The notes beneath the pieces are model-generated. The model worked only from the letters and a program-made list of their open reading frames with translations, did not search any database and was not told the DNA's origin. A stretch of 64,000 nucleotides of DNA from Tranzscheliella williamsii (lineage: Eukaryota; Basidiomycota; Ustilaginomycetes; Ustilaginales; Ustilaginaceae): the NCBI GenBank assembly GCA_023212725.1, contig JALBYF010000014.1:186001-250000 (forward strand), in the 5' to 3' direction. Made by a program: the position numbers and the translations under genes. Positions 39,885 through 52,489 of this stretch are shown in pieces. Position 1 is the stretch's first letter; each line of letters starts with the position of its first letter.

Positions 39885-40945
39885 ATGCAGATCTTCGTTA
39901 CTGTGGGGACGACCCGATTCGACTCGCTGATCCGGGCTGTCCTTTCGCCTGCCTTCCTGTCTGCGATCGCCAGCTTAGATCTCGGCAAGAGCGCCGAACC
40001 CGCGGTCTGTAAGGTGGTGGTGCAGTATGGCAACTCTTCGATAGCGGACATTCTCGCTTCGTCTGCCATTGCCTCGGTCGATGACGGCAGCGAGATCGTA
40101 CCGGAGCCTGGTCTGAGGGTGATTGCAGGGCGCAGGGTCTACCAAAATAGCGCCAATATTGCGGCGCTTGACCCGGGCAAGACGGGAACGCTCCATGGAC
40201 TGCGGTTGCGCAGCGCACCGACACTCTCAACGGACAGCACTGCCGACAGTGGCAAGGCAGCCAGAGCGGCGAGCATCTTTGACCGTCTGTTGGAAGAGGC
40301 CCAGGCTATGCAAGGCATCCCGTCCACTGCCGCAAGCGGCGCCAAGCTCAGCGATACCGTGCTGGAAGCAACTACGAGAGAGGGGGTAGAAATCGAGCTC
40401 TTCCAGTTCGCCTCAGATCTGAAACGGTACCTCGAATCTTCTGATCTTGTCATCAGTCATGCCGGTAAGCATGTGACACAGTAGATCCACCTCTCCCCTC
40501 CCCGTACACCTGCTCACCCGTCACTTCCTTCCACGCATCTATCGCTGACAGGATCGGGAACGCTTCTGGACACGCTTCGCATCAAGCCAAAGGCACCCAC
40601 CCTGATTGCCGTGCCCAACACCTCGCTGATGGACAACCATCAGGCGGAGCTAGCAGAGGCGCTCGCCAGAGACGGCTATCTGACCGCCGGAACAGAAGCG
40701 TGAGTTCACCCACTCTTCAGCCCCGCTGTTCGGAATGAGCATAGAGACAGGGCCCATATTGACTTGGCCATACTGACTTGCCATATTGGTCTGGCTTGGT
40801 TGGATCGGGTCGCAGCAGCCTGGCAGAGGATGTACAGAGAGGGCTGGCCAACACCGCTACCGTCGTTCCCTTTCCCGATTTCGAACCGTCCCGATTTGTC
40901 CAGATCGTCGATGATCTGATAGGGTTTTCTGAAATAGGCACGTGA
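39885..40945 (+). CDS. ALG13: UDP-N-acetylglucosamine transferase catalytic subunit ALG13
   Basis: Three exons, 39885-40464, 40552-40699 and 40816-40945, give 285 residues. The protein begins [16 protein letters not shown] and rejoins across intron 1 as [18 protein letters not shown] (His192-Ala-Gly), followed by [18 protein letters not shown] and, at the end, [20 protein letters not shown]. These are the signature segments of Alg13, the cytosolic catalytic half of the Alg13-Alg14 enzyme that adds the second GlcNAc to dolichol-PP-GlcNAc on the ER face. About 90 extra residues, Ala/Ser-rich and of low complexity, sit between the N-terminal fold and SDLVISHAG. That makes the protein longer than yeast Alg13 (about 200). 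Intron 2 ends in CAGCAG, and either AG keeps the frame. The start is the first ATG after an in-frame break. Confidence 0.94.
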
Positions 40946-42574
40946 TGCTACACCATGCAAAGGGAAATGCTTTTTCCCAGGGCTTTAGGGGCTGTGTGCA
41001 TTTCGAATTGCGTAGCGCGTCAGTGTGTGTTAGTGTGTGAGTAGGAAAGTGTTGGACTGCGCAACGTCAGACTGCGCTCGCTTGATGGATCAAATAGGAG
41101 AAGTCTGCAGGTTTGTCCACTATCTACTCTGCCCTGAGCACTGCGCTCCCGCCTTGCCTACTTCATCTTCGTCTCGCGAGCTACGACCTCCTTGCCTCAG
41201 AGTGCTCAAGCTGATCTTTCGATGGATGTCAAGGGCCCCAGCCTTCGCCTTCATCTCCCGTGCAAGGCGCATCGCACCAGCCTGACGACCCCCTTGCCAC
41301 TTGCTGCCTCCTGAGCTGGTCTTCTGAGCGAGATGGTGGAAATGAGAAAGAGAACCGGTCTAGTTGTGACACCTAGTTCTCATCACATAAGCGCAATGGC
41401 CGTCATGCTAGATGTGACAGAGACGGACGAGATGGCTGTCGAGTGTAGCACCGTGAAGGAAAAGGAGAAAGGATACAGAGAGACGGCCAAGCAAGGTCGA
41501 CCGACCTCATTCAGCCGTAACAAATTCCTGCCCGTGCTTTTCGCAGCAGCTGTCCCAGTAGACGTTACATCCGGCTGTCTCTCTGCATGCGATTCTCCGT
41601 TCGCATCGTGCTTCGTACACTGCATCCTCCTCTACCCATCACCTACGCATCTCCGCACTATCTGCCAACTTCTACCTTGCCCCATACATTCAACCTTCCA
41701 CCATAGGTGGGCCTCCAAGACCGCTGGAATAGCAAACGTCTTGACGTCTGGCTCACCAGCCCGCGTAACCTGTCGTCACATACCATTCGCCTTCCGACCC
41801 GACTCGCTCTCATCGGCAGGCCCAAACTGACAGATCAGCCCCGTCCACTGCAACGTTTAGCCCCGTCCACTGCAACGTTTAGCCCCGTCCACTGCAACGT
41901 CCAGCCCCGTCCACTGCAACGTCCAGCCCCGTCCACTGCAACGTTTAGCCCCGCTGCTGAGACACCCGTTCCGCCCTTGTCAGGCGTTATCGCCGCATCG
42001 TCTGTCCAACGCGCTCGCCCACCTTCTCCGAACAGGCACCAGCGCCAGTTCTGGACTGTGTTCCGATTCGCCTGGAAATTTAGGGTAGGTTTGTCCTCTC
42101 TCTCCTGTCGAGCGACTCTCAACCAGGACGTAGCCAAAGCCCTTAACACTGAGGCGGCGAGAATTCCAGTTCTGAGAAGCCTCCTCACAATCGAAGGAAC
42201 ATTATCTGACCGCCCTTCTGTCCTGTCCTTTTCGGTGCCCTTTCCTTCTCGTTCTGTCGTACACACCACATCTGCTGGGACTACCTCGGTACGTGTATCC
42301 CCTTATGCGTCGCGACCACCGATGTTTCTGCTACCGACTTAGATACCGGCAAGCATAGGAAAGTCAGGGGTCATACAGGCGGAGGCCGACAGCATTCAAT
42401 CTGGCCGTGACAGGGCAAAGTCAGCCATCTGCCGTCTGACTTGATTGAGCTGGACTGCATCGCTCTCGTCCAGTACGCGAATGTGGAAGTGAGCTGGATC
42501 TCTCGTGCCATTATACCTGAAAACGGACTGAACAACAGTGCGGCAGCTGGCGGACTCGCCTGTCTTATCGCCGT
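40946..42574. other. Intergenic region ALG13 to membrane protein gene
   Basis: These 1.6 kb contain GTGTGAGT motifs near 41025, a 22-bp minisatellite (41837-41956), and an open frame of 165 codons starting with ATG at 41333 that has no recognisable domain and becomes Cys/Pro/Ser-rich. I do not call it a gene. Confidence 0.5.
41837..41956 (+). repeat. 22-bp minisatellite, five copies plus a partial
   Basis: The unit AGCCCCGTCCACTGCAACGT plus two bases repeats at 41837, 41859, 41881, 41903 and 41925, then breaks off after AGCCCCG. The only variation is the last two bases: TT in copies 1, 2 and 5, CC in copies 3 and 4. No spacers are present, so this is a tandem repeat and not a CRISPR array. 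Confidence 0.95.
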
Positions 42575-45500
42575 ATGGCGACCCTGCCCCAGCAGGCTCC
42601 GGGGCCGGGCCCGACGGCCCAAGCGCTGCCGTCCTACTTGTCCTACTCGGCGGCGGCCACGCGGACCATCGTCTATACCTCCTCGTTGACTCAGGTCGTC
42701 TACGACCCGCAGGGCAACTTCGCGCCGTACCAGACCGTCCATGTCGTACAGGGTACCGCTACTTCCATCGACTACTCGATCGTCAACGTGCCGCTGCTCT
42801 ACACGGGCCCCTTTCCCGCCCCGGACCTTGGCACCCTCTACACCACTCCTGGGCAACAAGTCTCCTCGGCCACCCGTCCTGCGTCACCTACACGGACAAG
42901 CTCGCCGACCACACGTTCCCCTGCGCCTACCGTCTCTGCATCTCCATCACGCCAGTCATCCCAAGCAGCCTCCTCCCCAATTGCGACGTCTGCTGCTTCC
43001 AACGCTGCCACACTATCCGCTCAGTCCGTCCCCAACAGCGCCAGACCGACCGCAGCAGGGACAAATGGTCCTGCTCAGTCTTTCCCCAACAGCGCCAGTC
43101 CGACGGCAGCAGGGACCAATGGTCCTGCTCAGTCTTTCCCCAACAGCGCCAGTCCGACGGCAGCAGGGACCAATGGTTCCAGCCGTTCCGCGTCTCTCAC
43201 AGGCTCGACTGCACCGGGGGTAGATTCTATAACGCAGTCTCCCGCGACCAGTGCTACCGACAACACCGCTTCCAGCACTTTGCCCGCTTCAGCCAGCTCT
43301 TCGTCAGCGGCTTCGCAGACAAGCCTTCTCAGCAGCACGGGCACAAGCAGCGGCACCAACACTGCGACCAGCAGCAGCAGCAGCGGGCCTTCCGGGACCC
43401 CTGTTGGTGGTCCGGATAGTGGTGTTCGTGCGGCGCACGGGCTCTCTGGCGGACAGATCGCGGGGATTGTCCTGGGGTCCGTGTTCGGGCTGCTGTTGCT
43501 GTTGCTGCTCCTGCTCTGCTGCCTCCGTCGCCGGCGGCGGCAGAAGCAAGCACTAGCGGCTTCGTCGAGCGCGGCTGGCGAGGCCGGACGACCCGGCACG
43601 GGGGCCGACGGCTTCGGCGGTGGTTTTGCGCGCGGCGGTTCTCGCGGTAACTATGCTGCGATCGGGACGGGAGCGGCGCTAGGCGCTGGCGGGGCGGCGG
43701 CGGTGCCTGGCGCCGCCCGCCGAGGCAGCCTCGACAGCGACGACTGGGAAGAAGACCACCTGACCGGCGGCGGCAGCGGCTCTGGCTTCTTCGTCGTCGG
43801 CGGCAAAAGGCTTGGCACCGACCGACGGACGAGCATCGCCTCGCGTCGCTCACGCCATCTCTCGGACTCACCCGCCGGCTCGCGCCCCAGCCATACCCTC
43901 GCAAATGCGCCTCCGGCCACAAACCGCACGCCGTCGAAATCGCTCTTCGCCGGCAGCCTCGCCAGCCTCGCTGCTGGCGCTGGCGCTTTGGGCGCCGCGT
44001 TCGGAAAGGGCAAGGGCAAAGGAAAAAGCCGCGCCCGTGTGGAAATCGAAGACGACGACCGCCACCTCAGCGACGATGAAGCGGGTGATGAAGATATGAT
44101 CGAGCGCCGCGGGTTGATGAATCCCAGCGACCCAGCTCACGGCGACTATGGCTCTGGCGCTGAGATGAGCCAAGTCGGCCCGTCTGGCTTTGGCCCGGCT
44201 GCGGCGCTGGCTGGTGCATCGGGTGCCGGTGTCTACCTCGCCTCACGTCGGCGGAAAGAGACGCCCAGTCCGACGCAAAACAGCTCACAGGCGAGTACGG
44301 GCAGAGCGCCAGGAAGCGGGTCGAGGCCCACCTCGAGCGTCGTCTCAAGCCTGAATGCATCTAGCGGCGGCGGGCGAGGCAGCAACGCGCAGTCAAGCGG
44401 CAGTGCCGGCATAGGCACGGGTATGAGCAGCAGCAACAGTACCGGCGCCCGCACCGCCGCCGGAAGCGGTAGTGGAACAAGCCTGCCGCCTCCCCCCCGA
44501 GCACCGAGAGGCTCACCTAGAGAATCGCCGCAAACTCAAACACTGGGCAACATAGCACCCGGCCATGCTCCCGCTTCTAGCCCCCACGATGCAGATACGC
44601 ATGGCTACCTTTCTTCCGCCGATGCCTACCCGCGAAGGTCCGACGACACGGCGGGCACATCGGCTTCGGCAACAGGAGGCCTCCATCCGGCTCTGCTCGG
44701 CGCGGGTGCCGGTGTGATCGGTGGATTGGGAGCGCTAGCGGCAGGACATCGGGGTAGTGGCGGCAGCGCGGATTCCCGCGGTCGATACCAGACCGATGCT
44801 GCAGACGGAAACGATTCAGGACTGGCAAGGGGCTCGCACATGACGGATATGTCCGCCGAAGAGCTTGGTCATCTTAGGGCTACTGACCCACAGCGCTACA
44901 GTCACTTCATCTCATCGGGCACCGACCTTCTAGGCCCAGACTACCACCACTCGCCTGAGTTGGAATACTCGAACAAAGAGGCGGCCGAATCGAGAGAAGC
45001 CTCAGCGCCATTCTCCTCTGCTACACTGGGAACCGGCAACAACTACGAGCGAGCCCGTCTGCCAACTATCAGAAGCGTTGGCGAGTTTGGCGAGGGTAGC
45101 GATGGCGGGGACCTGGCTTCCGGCGCGGGGACGGCCCGATCCACAAGCCACGGCTTTGGCTCGCTGCATGCCGGCAGCCAAGGGACGAGCTCACAGATAG
45201 GATCTGCGGGGTCGCGCTCGCGCGTTATCCCTTCGCCTTTGCCTGTCTACGAGCCGCAACAGCTGTCAGGCGGCGAGACTCTGCCCCTCTACTCGGCACA
45301 ACGCGCTAGGCCAGAAGGCGCGCCAAGCCCAGCTGCCGATGCACCCACTCGGTTTGCCACGCCGCTTACTTCGCCACACGATGCGTTCGGCCGGACAAAG
45401 AGCCTACCAAGCACGGGCCGACCGAGCGTTGATACAGACGACGCCACCAACCCGTTCAGCGACTACGACGGGGAGGCGGGACGGGCAAGGCCGAGCATTA

Positions 45501-47188
45501 GCGCTGACAGCGAGGCTATTGCGGACGACCGCGCATCCGTTCCTGCGGGCATCCTTGGAGGCATGGCCGCCGGCTGGCGACGTCTGACGATGGGCCAGTA
45601 CGCCTGGGTGCCCGGAACCTCTTCTCGCGATCACCAAGCCACGCCCAAAGATAGCTCAGGCGAGCTGGAGGAAGCAGAAGTGCGCGCCAGTCGAGACTAC
45701 GAAGCGAGCGGAGCTGATGATTTCAGCCCGCGAATCCACGAAAGACGAGTTTCGCGGGCCGAAGCCAGCGATCCTGGGCTTGTTCCCGACGTGAGAAGTG
45801 AGAGAGCAAGCGTACATGACCCCTCCGCGCTCGGACACAGCCACGGCTCGCCAGCGGCGCATCTGTCATCCAAAGAAGGTTCCGGTAGTAGTAGCGAGCG
45901 TCGGGCTGCCACTTTAGCGCAGGGCGCCGTCAGTGCTCCGGCAGTGGCAGGGGCCCTGGGAGCTCTATCTAGCTCGCGCCGATCTCATCCCAGCATCTCG
46001 AGCCATCACTCGAGCGCGCCATCTCAACGCGGTGGCTATGCAGCTAGCTATTCAAACTCTTCCGTCAGTGGCCAGCCATCCGGCAGCGACAGCACCGGCC
46101 TCGACAGCCTTAGCGCCGTAGCACAGCTCAGCTCGAGAAGTACCGGCAGCGCGTCTACCCGGTCTGGATATCGCTCGTCTAACCGCGGCGGCCGCGCGGG
46201 TGGAATGAGCGAGGCAAGCCTGGGCAGTGGTGCTTCCACCGGAGCGGCCAGCTACAGTCCCAGCGGAGTCCTGGCGCGGGGCAACACCACCAGCACGCGT
46301 GGGCTGACCGATGAGTCGGCTCGCACGGGTAGTGCCAACTATTACCCCTCGAGACGCAGTGGCGAGGAATCGAGCCTGATGACCGATGCCGCCGAAGCCG
46401 GCTATTCGGGCAGTGAAGCACCCAGCTCCTGGGCCACACAAGGCGGCAGCAGCTCCATAGACAAGCGAAAGCGGCCGCGAAGCTCAAGCGCGGATGAGCT
46501 CAGTCGGCTCGGCAGCGTCCGGGAGGTGCGAGAATCCACCGAGCCTTACGACGCCAATTTGCCTGTTCCAGACGGCGGACACTATCCAAGCCACTCTCTT
46601 GCGGCTGCCGTGACGCGATCCGCCGCGCGACAAGCAGACGACCGCAACGAGGCCGACCTTGCTGCCTCGAACCAGCCCTGGTCCGCATCGCGACCAAGGG
46701 CAACGCTTCGCTCTCTGCAGCCAGGATTGGCAGCTCCCGCTCCCGCGGCGGTGGCTTCCTCTCTTTCCAATCCTTCCCTGGCGTCCTCTACAGCTGGGAG
46801 GGGGGAGACGGGCGAAGGCAACAGCAGCCAAATAATGCCTGCTTCGGCGAGTTGGAGAGCATCCCCGCGCGTCGCAAGCGCTGCTCAGCGGGCGGCAGAA
46901 GCCCACGCGCGCCTCCGCCAACAGCAGCAACCACCACTGGAAGAGCGACAGCAACAGCCTCCTGCCGTGCGCGGCGGACCGACGCCGCCGCGTTCGCAAG
47001 TTGCTTCTCCAGCCCAAGCCCGTCCAGGCGCCTCATACAACTGGGCTGACCTCGACACCACCTTCCCCCAGCCAGGACAGGGATCCCCTTCCAACAACGC
47101 CCCTGATCTGGAGGCTGACACTTCCGGACAGCCAGGGCCAGACAACTCTAACAGATCTTTCGACTGGCCCAAATTCCTTCGCTTCTGA
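42575..47188 (+). CDS. Ser/Thr-rich single-pass plasma-membrane protein (Mid2/Axl2-like layout)
   Basis: The intronless 1537-residue protein starts at an ATG at 42575. Residues 1-110 form a compact extracellular-looking segment (RTIVYTSSLTQVVYDPQG, then SIVNVPLLYTGPFPAPDL). Residues 110-285 are a mucin-like Ser/Thr/Pro stretch with three 18-residue tandem repeats. One transmembrane helix follows near residues 297-320 (IAGIVLGSVFGLLLLLLLLLCC), capped by RRRRR as a stop-transfer signal. The remaining 1200 residues are a Ser/Gly-rich, probably disordered cytoplasmic tail ending in DWPKFLRF. There is no N-terminal signal peptide, so it is either a type III membrane protein or lacks an unrecognised first exon. 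The layout resembles fungal wall-stress sensors and Axl2/Skg6-like proteins. The function is unknown. Confidence 0.78.
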   Translation: MATLPQQAPGPGPTAQALPSYLSYSAAATRTIVYTSSLTQVVYDPQGNFAPYQTVHVVQGTATSIDYSIVNVPLLYTGPFPAPDLGTLYTTPGQQVSSATRPASPTRTSSPTTRSPAPTVSASPSRQSSQAASSPIATSAASNAATLSAQSVPNSARPTAAGTNGPAQSFPNSASPTAAGTNGPAQSFPNSASPTAAGTNGSSRSASLTGSTAPGVDSITQSPATSATDNTASSTLPASASSSSAASQTSLLSSTGTSSGTNTATSSSSSGPSGTPVGGPDSGVRAAHGLSGGQIAGIVLGSVFGLLLLLLLLLCCLRRRRRQKQALAASSSAAGEAGRPGTGADGFGGGFARGGSRGNYAAIGTGAALGAGGAAAVPGAARRGSLDSDDWEEDHLTGGGSGSGFFVVGGKRLGTDRRTSIASRRSRHLSDSPAGSRPSHTLANAPPATNRTPSKSLFAGSLASLAAGAGALGAAFGKGKGKGKSRARVEIEDDDRHLSDDEAGDEDMIERRGLMNPSDPAHGDYGSGAEMSQVGPSGFGPAAALAGASGAGVYLASRRRKETPSPTQNSSQASTGRAPGSGSRPTSSVVSSLNASSGGGRGSNAQSSGSAGIGTGMSSSNSTGARTAAGSGSGTSLPPPPRAPRGSPRESPQTQTLGNIAPGHAPASSPHDADTHGYLSSADAYPRRSDDTAGTSASATGGLHPALLGAGAGVIGGLGALAAGHRGSGGSADSRGRYQTDAADGNDSGLARGSHMTDMSAEELGHLRATDPQRYSHFISSGTDLLGPDYHHSPELEYSNKEAAESREASAPFSSATLGTGNNYERARLPTIRSVGEFGEGSDGGDLASGAGTARSTSHGFGSLHAGSQGTSSQIGSAGSRSRVIPSPLPVYEPQQLSGGETLPLYSAQRARPEGAPSPAADAPTRFATPLTSPHDAFGRTKSLPSTGRPSVDTDDATNPFSDYDGEAGRARPSISADSEAIADDRASVPAGILGGMAAGWRRLTMGQYAWVPGTSSRDHQATPKDSSGELEEAEVRASRDYEASGADDFSPRIHERRVSRAEASDPGLVPDVRSERASVHDPSALGHSHGSPAAHLSSKEGSGSSSERRAATLAQGAVSAPAVAGALGALSSSRRSHPSISSHHSSAPSQRGGYAASYSNSSVSGQPSGSDSTGLDSLSAVAQLSSRSTGSASTRSGYRSSNRGGRAGGMSEASLGSGASTGAASYSPSGVLARGNTTSTRGLTDESARTGSANYYPSRRSGEESSLMTDAAEAGYSGSEAPSSWATQGGSSSIDKRKRPRSSSADELSRLGSVREVRESTEPYDANLPVPDGGHYPSHSLAAAVTRSAARQADDRNEADLAASNQPWSASRPRATLRSLQPGLAAPAPAAVASSLSNPSLASSTAGRGETGEGNSSQIMPASASWRASPRVASAAQRAAEAHARLRQQQQPPLEERQQQPPAVRGGPTPPRSQVASPAQARPGASYNWADLDTTFPQPGQGSPSNNAPDLEADTSGQPGPDNSNRSFDWPKFLRF
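43022..43183 (+). repeat. 54-bp in-frame tandem repeat, three copies
   Basis: Units starting at 43022, 43076 and 43130 encode QSxPNSAxPTAAGTNGxx repeats inside the mucin-like ectodomain. Copies 2 and 3 are nearly identical, copy 1 is more diverged. Confidence 0.9.
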
Positions 47189-49442
47189 TGACCGCGCATG
47201 TTCCCCCGCATCTTGCCACCAAGGCACAACGCTTCTTCACGGACCCTACCCTTCCCACCCAGCCATCGATCTAAGCGTCTGGCGGATCTCCCCGAGCCGC
47301 ACAACCCAAAACTCTGTATCGACTGCCTATGCTTGATATAAGGCCTATCTTATGGAACAATTTCTTGCCTATCGGATCGCGTCCGTCCTCATGCTGCCGT
47401 CCTTGCCTGCTCCATGTATGTATTCCACCCCATCGCCTGCATCTGAATTATTACGTTTGCATTCAGGCCCGGCGTCGGACCGTTCTGTCTCCGCCGCTTA
47501 CTGAATACTTACCAGCGGCGCCTCGTGCGCGGCCAGCAGCTTAAGCTTTCCCTTGTTGGCAAAGTGGCTGCGCATATGAGAGCGAAAGGATCCGCTGCAT
47601 CTCGCCATCACCGTATCGAGCTGCTTATGTTTCTCCAGCACTGTGAATCCATACTCAAAGGCTGCTGGGTATTTCTTAGCTTTGGTTCTTTTGGCGCGGC
47701 ATTGATCCGCCTTAAGGCATTCTCGCTCCTTGCTCGCCTAGCTGCCGCGTCTTCGCTTGCTTTGCGAAGCGCGTATTTCGTCGCTCAACCGTTTGTAATC
47801 CACTTTGGCAAGGCAATACGAAGCCACCCTCCTAGCGCGGATTCTGAAAGCATAAATGGCCTCGGAGGCGGAGGTCCGAGCCTCAATCCTGATCCCTCTC
47901 CGATAAGGCGATCTTCCTTTTTCACCGTGCTATCCTACCAGGGGTTGCCGAGCTATTCTGTTGCGAAGTGATGCGTTCCCAACCCCACATCTCCACAGTA
48001 TCGTGATAGTCTTCCGTCTTGTGGGTGCTTTCGTACCGATGCCGTTATCGCAGCGATCTCACGACTGGACCAGCGCTGCTTCGTTATGGACTGGGATCCA
48101 TCCATTAGCACAAGCTGGTCTTCGCGACTTCCGTTGCAATGCTCACGCCTTCAAGCCGCTACATCAGTGCAGAGGCTGCAACCATCTAGTCCCCTCTGCT
48201 CGTATACCCATCCTTTGTCCAGACTGAGGCTGATGCATTCATAGCTCTGTCCGCAGTTCTGTAAGTCGCCGACAGTATGCAGCGAGCTACATGCGTGTGG
48301 ACTTCGTGAATTGTGCAGCAGAACTGCAAGTCGGCACTTCGCGATCATCTGCATCATCGGCACGAAAGCGGCAGCACCTGCAGATGCAAGGTGCACAGTT
48401 GTCACGCAGTGCAGCGCCAGTGTAGCAGCCCAGGCGGGCAAAAACGCGTGCAGGAAAGAAAAGCAACAGCATTCATGGCGATTAGCAAGGCGGATTCCGT
48501 GAGCCTATGCGTCTACTGATTTCGGGGTGCTACCGTAAACGCAAACCGTGCAGCTATCGTTGAAAGCGAATGCATCCGAAATGGAGCCTTGCGACTGTGC
48601 CCCTCATTCAAGTCCTTTCAGATAGAACAAAGGACAACAACGTCGCGGCGGCGGTATTGAAGCAACGTGAATGCTGCGATATCTTCAAACGTGAATGCTG
48701 CGATAGCTAATTCGAATACCCTCGGCTCGCAGGGATTCACGGATCGCAGGGAAGAATTTAGGTAAGCGGGCTCAGTGGAAGGAGCGATAGGGTTCGATGG
48801 CGAAAGGTACTGAAAAGTTTCCGAGGGCAACTGCGCAACGGCAAAGTGGGTTACCAAGGAAGGCACCATTCGTCATCGCGCTGCCTCTAAAAACAAAGCT
48901 TAGATTTGCTCAGCCGAGCAGTGTGTTCTTACACCGTCATTGTCCTGTAAGCTGGAACCGCAGCGTCTCGCATGCAAAAAGAGCTTGCTTGCATCGTGTC
49001 TCGCTGTACAGCTTAATGCCTAGTGTGCGATCTAATCAAAGCCGTCGTATACGATGTTTTGGCACGGCGCTGGCACTTCCGCCTTGCCGCCCCGAAATGA
49101 AGTTGCTCGTCTGCGTTGGCGAAACAGCCAGGAGGCAAGCATTCTAGCGCGCACCGCACTTACGCCGACACGATTTCATCGTTTTTCTAGCTGCACTACA
49201 CCTGGCCTAGCCGCATGGCTTTAGGTGTAGTGCACATGCAGCGGCTGCTGGCGGCGTCGCGGATGGCCTTCCGTCGGCGGTCTGCTACCGCTGCTGTAGC
49301 TCAGTGCGATCCGGAAGCATATATACACCCTGCTCTGAAGCCCGCCGATGCCACATCCTTTCCCTTTTCCACCCCTGGATCGCATTCTTCTTGCAGCATT
49401 GCCAACCTCATACCACCCGACACCCAACCTAGCCAATTCAAG
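47189..49442. other. 2.25 kb non-coding stretch
   Basis: I could assign no gene. An open frame from an ATG at 47577 to 47971 lacks a recognisable domain. An 18-bp direct repeat (AACGTGAATGCTGCGATA) occurs at 48664 and 48688. The last 150 bp should be the promoter of the small two-exon gene. Confidence 0.45.
48664..48705 (+). repeat. 18-bp direct repeat, two copies
   Basis: AACGTGAATGCTGCGATA appears at 48664-48681 and again, identical, at 48688-48705, a period of 24 bp. Confidence 0.9.
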
Positions 49443-49804
49443 ATGTACGCCTCCGTCGTCCGCCTTTCTGCTTCTCTGGTCCGACAGCCCGCTGTCGCCG
49501 CGGCATCCAAGTCCACATCTGCGGGCCTCAAGACCTCTGCGGCTACGTCTGTTATGGCAACCAAGACCTTCAGGAACGAGGACGGTCGGCTCTGCTCCTC
49601 AAACAGGTAAGTTCCATGTTCACGCATAAGGATTCATCGCGAAGCCTACGCTCACCACGCTGTCGTCTCGCGTTTTTCCCGTGCTCCTTTCACAGACGCC
49701 AAGTCGTGTTGGACGCCGATGCTCCCCTGCCCGCCGAAAAGGAGACGAACTGGGCCAACATCACCGCTCAGCTCCGAGATGCCAAAGATCTGGCTGGCTG
49801 CTAA
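49443..49804 (+). CDS. Small protein of unknown function, probably mitochondrial
   Basis: Two exons, 49443-49606 and 49696-49804, with an 89-nt GTAAGT...CACAG intron, give 90 residues. The first 35 residues (MYASVVRLSASLVRQPAVAA and following) are rich in Ala, Ser and basic residues without acids, as in a mitochondrial presequence. The mature part has FRNEDGRLCSSNRRQVV, then PLPAEKETNWANITAQLRDA, a charged, compact sequence that looks like a real conserved protein. I do not recognise the family. The case for the gene rests on the clean splice signals, the good frame across the junction, the change to ordinary composition in exon 2, and the A-at-minus-3 start context (TTCAAGATGT). Confidence 0.72.
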
Positions 49805-51780
<1,976 letters not shown>

Positions 51781-52489
51781 GAGGTCTCAGGGAAACGATG
51801 TGACTTTGTTCGTCATGTCCATAACTCCTTCAACAATTAGCATGAGGATTCCTCCGACATCCGAGCCCAGCGAGCTCAGTACTTTCCATAGCAAGCATCC
51901 TGTAACGCACTGCGCTGTCCATGATTTTCACGAACTCGCCGCTACCGTCAATTTCAACATCCGCTTATAGATGTACTCCAGGTGTCCTAATTAATGTCTG
52001 TGTTGAGATCGCTCAAGAGCAAATTGTGTGATACTACTGATACTAGCGGTGTGTACTCTGACAGATACAAGGGTGAACGTTGCTGCATTTGGAGGATGAA
52101 TGCTGATTTGCCTCATCCGTTCAACGACTAACGTAAGACTCTGATTGAAACAGAAAAGACACTTTAACAGGTGAGTTTTCCGGAGCCGAAAGTCTGCTCA
52201 GTATTTGAGATAACCTCTGTGCTTTCGTACTTCGCTTCAACTATAGTGATGATGTACTCCTCCCTCTTCCATCCATAGCCTAGGAACCCCACCCGACCCC
52301 CGCTCTTTCTTCTACACACATGGCCACCAAACATCATATGCGAAGCCCACTAACCTCGTGAAAGGCGTTGTCAGTAATAACGCCAGAGCACGAAGAAGGC
52401 ATCCGTTTGTTCCGATCCACCGTGAGACCACGATACACTGTGTAGCACATATGGATACGTGCTATTCGAACTAGTACGAGCGAACAGCC
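51781..52489. other. Intergenic region UBC4 to SNT1
   Basis: This 709-bp stretch should hold the UBC4 3' UTR and the SNT1 promoter. A few splice-like signals around 52130-52175 could belong to a 5' UTR intron, but nothing shows this. No gene is visible. Confidence 0.5.

Noticed and set aside
41333..41830. 165-codon open frame with ATG between ALG13 and the membrane protein gene
   Set aside because: No domain, biased composition in the second half, and no supporting splice or context evidence; kept as an intergenic remark.
41837..41956. Possible CRISPR-like array
   Set aside because: The repeats are directly adjacent with no spacers, and the organism is a fungus.
47577..47971. 131-codon open frame downstream of the membrane protein gene
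   Set aside because: No recognisable domain or signal; composition typical of chance frames in this GC range.
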